This document shows, one piece after another, positions 60,499 to 64,000 of a stretch of DNA of 64,000 bases (position 1 is the stretch's first letter; every line of letters starts with the position of its first letter). The notes under the pieces were generated by a model, which was given only the letters and a program-made list of their open reading frames with translations, ran no database searches and had not been told where the DNA came from. Made by a program: the position numbers and the translations under genes. The DNA is taken from the NCBI RefSeq assembly GCF_033898525.1, contig NZ_JAXAFJ010000010.1, forward strand, positions 41,572 through 105,571, read 5' to 3'. This stretch comes from Flaviflagellibacter rhizophilus (GTDB taxonomy: Bacteria; Pseudomonadota; Alphaproteobacteria; Rhizobiales; Methylopilaceae).

Positions 60499-62070
60499 AT
60501 GGCCGAGTGGTGGAAGACCGGGATCATCTATCAGATCTATCCGCGCTCCTTTCAGGACAGCGACGGCGACGGGATAGGTGACCTGAACGGCATCCGCCGC
60601 AGGCTTCCCTACCTTGCCGAGCTTGGCGTGCAGGCAGTCTGGATCTCCCCGATCTTCGTCTCGCCCATGGCCGATTTCGGCTACGACATCGCGGATTACA
60701 CGGGCATCGAGCCGATGTTCGGCACGATGGCGGACTTCGAAGCGCTCGTGGCGGAGGCGCATGGGCTCGGCCTCAAGATCATCCTCGACCTCGTGCCGAA
60801 CCACACCTCGGACCAGCACGACTGGTTCCGGGAAAGCCGCAGTTCGCGGGAGAACCCGAAGCGTGACTGGTACATCTGGCGGGACGGGCGCGACGGCGGA
60901 CCGCCTAACAACTGGATCAGCAATTTCGGCGGCAGCGCCTGGGCCTGGGACGAGGCCACCGGGCAATATTACTATCACGCCTTCCTTGCCGGGCAGCCGG
61001 ACCTGAACTGGCGCAATCCTGAGGTGCGCGCCGCCATGCACGACGTGCTGCGCTTCTGGCTGGATCGCGGCGTGGACGGCTTCCGCGTGGACGTGATCTG
61101 GCACCTGATGAAGGACCCGGATCTTCGCGACAACCCGGAGAACCCCGCCTACATGCCGAACCAGCCGGACATCTCGCGGCTGCTGCAGGAGCACTCGGCG
61201 GATCACCCCGACGTGCATGACGTCATCGTCGAACTGCGCCGCGTCGTGGACGAATACGACGAGCGCGTCCTTATCGGGGAAATCTACCTGCCGCTCGACC
61301 GGCTGATGGCCTATTACGGCCGCGATCTCGACGAGACGCACCTGCCCTTCAACTTTCAGCTTCTCCAGACCGCGTGGAACGCCCGCGACGTGGCTCGCGT
61401 GGTGGAGGAGTACGAGGCGGCGCTTCCGCCAGGCGGGTGGCCGAACTGGGTGCTCGGCAATCACGATCAGCCCCGCATCGCCGCCCGCGTGGGCGAGGAG
61501 CAGGCGCGCGTGGCGGCCATGCTGCTGCTGACCCTGCGCGGCACCCCCACGATGTATTACGGCGACGAAATCGGCATCGGTCGGGTAGCCATCCCACCGG
61601 ATCGGGTTCAGGACCCCTGGGAGAAAAACGAGGCCGGGCTCGGCTTCGGCCGTGATCCCCAGCGCACGCCGATGCAGTGGGACCGGAGCGCACATGCCGG
61701 CTTCTCGACCGCGGAGCCGTGGTTGCCGCTGGCCGAGGATTGGCCGATGCGCAACGTCGCCGCGCTGTCCGGCAATCAGCAAGGCATTCTGAGCCTGTAC
61801 CGGACGCTTGTGCGGCTGCGACAGGAACATCCGGCTCTGGTGCTCGGCTCCTATGAGGCAGTCACGGTCACCGATCAGGTTCTCGTCTTCGCGAGAACGG
61901 CCGGCGACGAACGCCTCGTCGTGGCGCTGAATTTCAGCGGCCAGCGCCAGACCGTCACGCTGCCGCAAGCGGGGCTGACGCCGCTCTGCTCGACGGCATC
62001 GATGCCGCTCCAGCCATTCGGCTCCGCAGAGCTGACGCTGGAGCCGAACGAGGGCTTGATCCTCGCCTAG
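60499..62070 (+). CDS. GH13 alpha-glucosidase
   Basis: A 523-residue enzyme of the oligo-1,6-glucosidase/alpha-glucosidase type that releases glucose from short alpha-glucosides. It opens with WWKTGIIYQIYPRSFQDSDG. The catalytic residues are in intact motifs: GVDGFRVDVIWH (Asp), RVLIGEIYLP (Glu) and LGNHDQPRIAARVG (region IV His/Asp). TPTMYYGDEIGIG follows. ATG 60499 has AGGGAGAG upstream; the longer frame is unlikely. With the divergent trehalose-synthase-like gene it suggests maltose/trehalose handling in the cytosol. Confidence 0.93.
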   Translation: MAEWWKTGIIYQIYPRSFQDSDGDGIGDLNGIRRRLPYLAELGVQAVWISPIFVSPMADFGYDIADYTGIEPMFGTMADFEALVAEAHGLGLKIILDLVPNHTSDQHDWFRESRSSRENPKRDWYIWRDGRDGGPPNNWISNFGGSAWAWDEATGQYYYHAFLAGQPDLNWRNPEVRAAMHDVLRFWLDRGVDGFRVDVIWHLMKDPDLRDNPENPAYMPNQPDISRLLQEHSADHPDVHDVIVELRRVVDEYDERVLIGEIYLPLDRLMAYYGRDLDETHLPFNFQLLQTAWNARDVARVVEEYEAALPPGGWPNWVLGNHDQPRIAARVGEEQARVAAMLLLTLRGTPTMYYGDEIGIGRVAIPPDRVQDPWEKNEAGLGFGRDPQRTPMQWDRSAHAGFSTAEPWLPLAEDWPMRNVAALSGNQQGILSLYRTLVRLRQEHPALVLGSYEAVTVTDQVLVFARTAGDERLVVALNFSGQRQTVTLPQAGLTPLCSTASMPLQPFGSAELTLEPNEGLILA

Positions 62071-62148
62071 CCCCGGGCTGATCGGTGCGCCTCCGCACCC
62101 AGACACCAATTCGCCAGCCGATAGCCAGACCCCGCCGAACCGCGTTAT

Positions 62149-62589
62149 GTGAAGGAAATGACGACACCTACCGACGATCAGCTCACGAAGCTTGGCGCCA
62201 CGCTCGAGATCTTCTCGCGGCGCTACAAGCTCGCCGAGGCACTGGGCGCGGAGAAGCCGATCAACGAACTCGACAAGCAGGTGCTGTTCTTCGTGGCGAG
62301 GCATCCCGGATGCGGGCCCAGTGATATCGCCCGCTTCCTCGCCGTGCCGGCGACCACCACCACATCGGCCACCGACCGGCTGGTGAAACGCGGGCTTCTC
62401 GAACGCCAGCGACCGGAGCAGGACCGGCGTGCCATTGCCCTGCATCTGACGGATGCCGGCACGGCGCGGGTGGCGGCCTTCCTGTCCGTCTACCGCGACC
62501 TGCACCTCCGGATGCTGGCGCCGTTGTCGACGTCGGAGCGTGAGGTCCTGATCGGACTGATGGAAAAGATCGTTTCCAACGAACATTGA
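62149..62589 (+). CDS. MarR family transcriptional regulator
   Basis: A 146-residue winged-helix repressor-like protein. The DNA-binding region is GCGPSDIARFLAVPATTTTS, then ATDRLVKRGLLERQRPEQDR, followed by RRAIALHLTDAG and a dimer helix. The start is GTG 62149 or ATG 62158. It lies 62 bases upstream of the molybdenum-hydroxylase genes on the same strand and so is the likely local regulator, responding to an aromatic or aldehyde ligand. Confidence 0.88.
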   Translation: MKEMTTPTDDQLTKLGATLEIFSRRYKLAEALGAEKPINELDKQVLFFVARHPGCGPSDIARFLAVPATTTTSATDRLVKRGLLERQRPEQDRRAIALHLTDAGTARVAAFLSVYRDLHLRMLAPLSTSEREVLIGLMEKIVSNEH

Positions 62590-62594
62590 ATTAT

Positions 62595-62605
62595 ACGACG
62601 TTCGT
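62595..62605. promoter_or_regulatory. Small palindrome after the MarR gene
   Basis: ACGACGTTCGT has arms ACGA and TCGT around CGT. It lies between the MarR gene and the molybdenum-hydroxylase start, where an autoregulated operator would be expected. It is short, so chance is quite possible. Confidence 0.3.
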
Positions 62606-62651
62606 TCTATCTTGTCCTGGGAGACGATGATGTCGACCGGGGAGAACGACG

Positions 62652-63155
62652 ATGGCGATCACCGTGAACGGGCACGAAGTCGTGCCGCCGGACGATGCTC
62701 GCGTGTCCCTGCTGGACCTGCTGCGAGAAAGGCTGCATCTCACCGGCACCAAGATCGGCTGCAATCAGGGTGCGTGCGGCGCCTGCACAGTCCTGATCGA
62801 TGGCGAGCGCGTTCTGTCCTGCCTGACACTCGCCGTGCAGGCGGATGGGCGCGAGGTCACCACGATCGAGGGCCTCGGTTCAGTGGGCGATCTCAATCCG
62901 CTGCAGCAGGCCTTCATCGACCACGACGGCTTCCAGTGCGGCTACTGCACACCCGGCCAGATTTGTGCCGCGACTGCTATGCTGCGCGAGGTGGCGGCAG
63001 GCGTGCCGAGCTACCTGACCCACGACCTGACGGCGCCACTCGAGCTAACCCGCGAGGAAATCCGGGAACGGATGAGCGGCAATCTGTGCCGCTGCGGCGC
63101 TCATAACGGCATCGTCGACGCGATCCTCGCCGTGGCAACGGAGAAGGCGGCATGA
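62652..63155 (+). CDS. Molybdenum hydroxylase 2Fe-2S subunit
   Basis: A 167-residue small subunit of a xanthine-oxidase-family enzyme. The plant-type 2Fe-2S site is CNQGACGACTVLIDG with Cys in VLSC, and the second site is FQCGYCTPGQ plus NLCRCGAHNG. It is clearly related to the 2Fe-2S subunit at 24706, but lacks the Tat signal, so this enzyme should stay in the cytosol. The start has a GGGGAGAACG site. Its stop overlaps the next gene by four bases. Confidence 0.93.
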   Translation: MAITVNGHEVVPPDDARVSLLDLLRERLHLTGTKIGCNQGACGACTVLIDGERVLSCLTLAVQADGREVTTIEGLGSVGDLNPLQQAFIDHDGFQCGYCTPGQICAATAMLREVAAGVPSYLTHDLTAPLELTREEIRERMSGNLCRCGAHNGIVDAILAVATEKAA

Positions 63156-64000
63156 GGCCGGTCGATTACACCCGCGCCGCCTCTGTTCAGGACGCGCTCG
63201 CGCGCGACGCTGCGGCCGGTGAAATGCTGCTCGGCGGCGGCACGAACCTGATCGACCTGATGCGCAAGAACGTGGAGCAGCCGACGCGGCTGATCGACGT
63301 GACCGGCCTTTCGCGGTCGATCGAGGCCACGGACGGCGGCGGCCTCCTGATCGGCGCGGCGGCGCGCAACAGCGCGGTCGCGGCGCACCCGCTGGTCCGC
63401 GCGCACTACCCCATGCTCGCACGCGCCACTCTGGCGGGCGCATCGGCGCAGATCCGAAATATGGCGACGGTGGGCGGCAACCTCATGCAGCGGACGCGCT
63501 GCCTGTACTTCGCCGACGCCGCCGGGTCGCGCTGCAACAAGAGGGAGCCCGGCAGCGGCTGCGACGCCATCGGCGGGTTCAACCGCTACCATGCGATCCT
63601 CGGCGCCTCGCCGTCCTGCATCGCGACCCATCCCTCCGATATGGCGGTGGCGCTCGCCGCGCTGGACGCGCGCATCCAGATCGCCGGGCGGGACGGCGTG
63701 CGAACGGTCCCGCTGACCGATTTCCACCTGCTGCCCGGGGATCATCCCGCGCAGGAGACCGCGCTCGCGCCCGGCGAGGTCATCGTCGCAATCGAACTGC
63801 TGCTATCGGCCGCCGCAGCGCACTCCACCTATCGCAAGGTGCGCGACCGGGCGAGCTACGCCTTCGCGCTGGTGTCGGTCGCGGCCGGCATGAAGGTCGA
63901 GGACGGGCGTATACAGGATGTGCGGATCGCCCTGGGCGGCGTCGCCGCGAAGCCGTGGCGCGCCCTGCGGGCCGAAGCTGCGTTGCGCGGCGGGCCCGCC
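63152..64000 (+). CDS. Molybdenum hydroxylase FAD subunit, 3' end outside window
   Basis: The first 283 codons of a FAD-binding subunit; the window ends in frame. FAD motifs are MLLGGGTNLIDLMRK and NMATVGGNLMQRTRC. The Cys-rich insert CNKREPGSGCDAIGG and later PSCIATHPSDM are as in the protein at 25323, so an extra 4Fe-4S cluster is expected. It is coupled by a 4-base overlap to the 2Fe-2S subunit upstream. A large molybdenum-binding subunit should follow beyond the edge. Confidence 0.93.
   Translation, partial: MRPVDYTRAASVQDALARDAAAGEMLLGGGTNLIDLMRKNVEQPTRLIDVTGLSRSIEATDGGGLLIGAAARNSAVAAHPLVRAHYPMLARATLAGASAQIRNMATVGGNLMQRTRCLYFADAAGSRCNKREPGSGCDAIGGFNRYHAILGASPSCIATHPSDMAVALAALDARIQIAGRDGVRTVPLTDFHLLPGDHPAQETALAPGEVIVAIELLLSAAAAHSTYRKVRDRASYAFALVSVAAGMKVEDGRIQDVRIALGGVAAKPWRALRAEAALRGGPA

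Noticed and set aside
60379..62586. Long minus-strand open frame (735 codons)
   Set aside because: It runs antisense through the alpha-glucosidase and MarR genes, both of which have strong family motifs.

Overview
The window is a dense, GC-rich stretch of bacterial chromosome with about 60 protein genes on both strands. I recognised no rRNA, tRNA, CRISPR array or insertion sequence, and no stretch longer than about 200 bases lacks a gene. The gene content points to an alphaproteobacterium: betaine-lipid genes btaA/btaB, a DUF3297 protein, PQQ-dependent glucose dehydrogenase with its cofactor genes, an Anbu proteasome-like cluster, and DUF2293, DUF4112 and TIM44-like proteins. It cannot be placed to genus from this sequence alone.

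Layout. 1-3016: the 3' part of a membrane hybrid histidine kinase and a LuxR-type response regulator. 3163-5653: phosphoglucomutase and a Cof-type HAD phosphatase. 5755-7649: btaA-btaB, with a possible Pho box upstream. 7776-8033: DUF3297. 8034-13520: one minus-strand unit gcd-pqqABCDE that encodes a periplasmic glucose dehydrogenase and the whole route to its PQQ cofactor, including the 29-residue PqqA. 13705-20994: a cell-surface block with a 1210-residue autotransporter, a LuxR-type regulator, a TbpB/fHbp-like surface lipoprotein and a Slam outer-membrane translocon. 21005-24524: a HerA-like ATPase with an orphan BrnA-like protein, an overlapping DUF1989/GntA-like pair and a DUF2188 protein. 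24706-30196: a PaoABC-type molybdenum aldehyde oxidoreductase with its XdhC and MobA-like maturation genes.

30282-34689: Dcp peptidase, MsrB, a luciferase-like monooxygenase and two small proteins. 34824-39811: GDP-mannose synthesis (phosphomannomutase and GDP-mannose pyrophosphorylase/isomerase) downstream of a dehydrogenase pair. 39971-47433: lipid kinase with metallophosphoesterase, a proline-rich microprotein, ClC channel, MFS transporter, DUF4112, HisE and a CorC/CNNM-type protein. 47598-51591: the four-gene Anbu cluster (ATP-grasp, alpha-E, transglutaminase, Anbu). 51592-58739: assorted metabolic enzymes, a GNAT/FemAB-like protein and a TIM44-like membrane protein. 58784-62070: two divergent GH13 glucosidase-type enzymes. 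62149-64000: a MarR regulator and the start of a second molybdenum-hydroxylase operon, cut by the window edge.

Together the genes suggest a free-living aerobe that oxidises sugars and aldehydes in the periplasm, replaces phospholipid with betaine lipid under phosphate stress, and displays several surface proteins. The most interesting parts are the Slam/client pair with RNA hairpins at both of its starts, the GntA-like/DUF1989 pair, the trehalose-synthase-like enzyme lacking the GH13 His of region IV, and the Anbu cluster.
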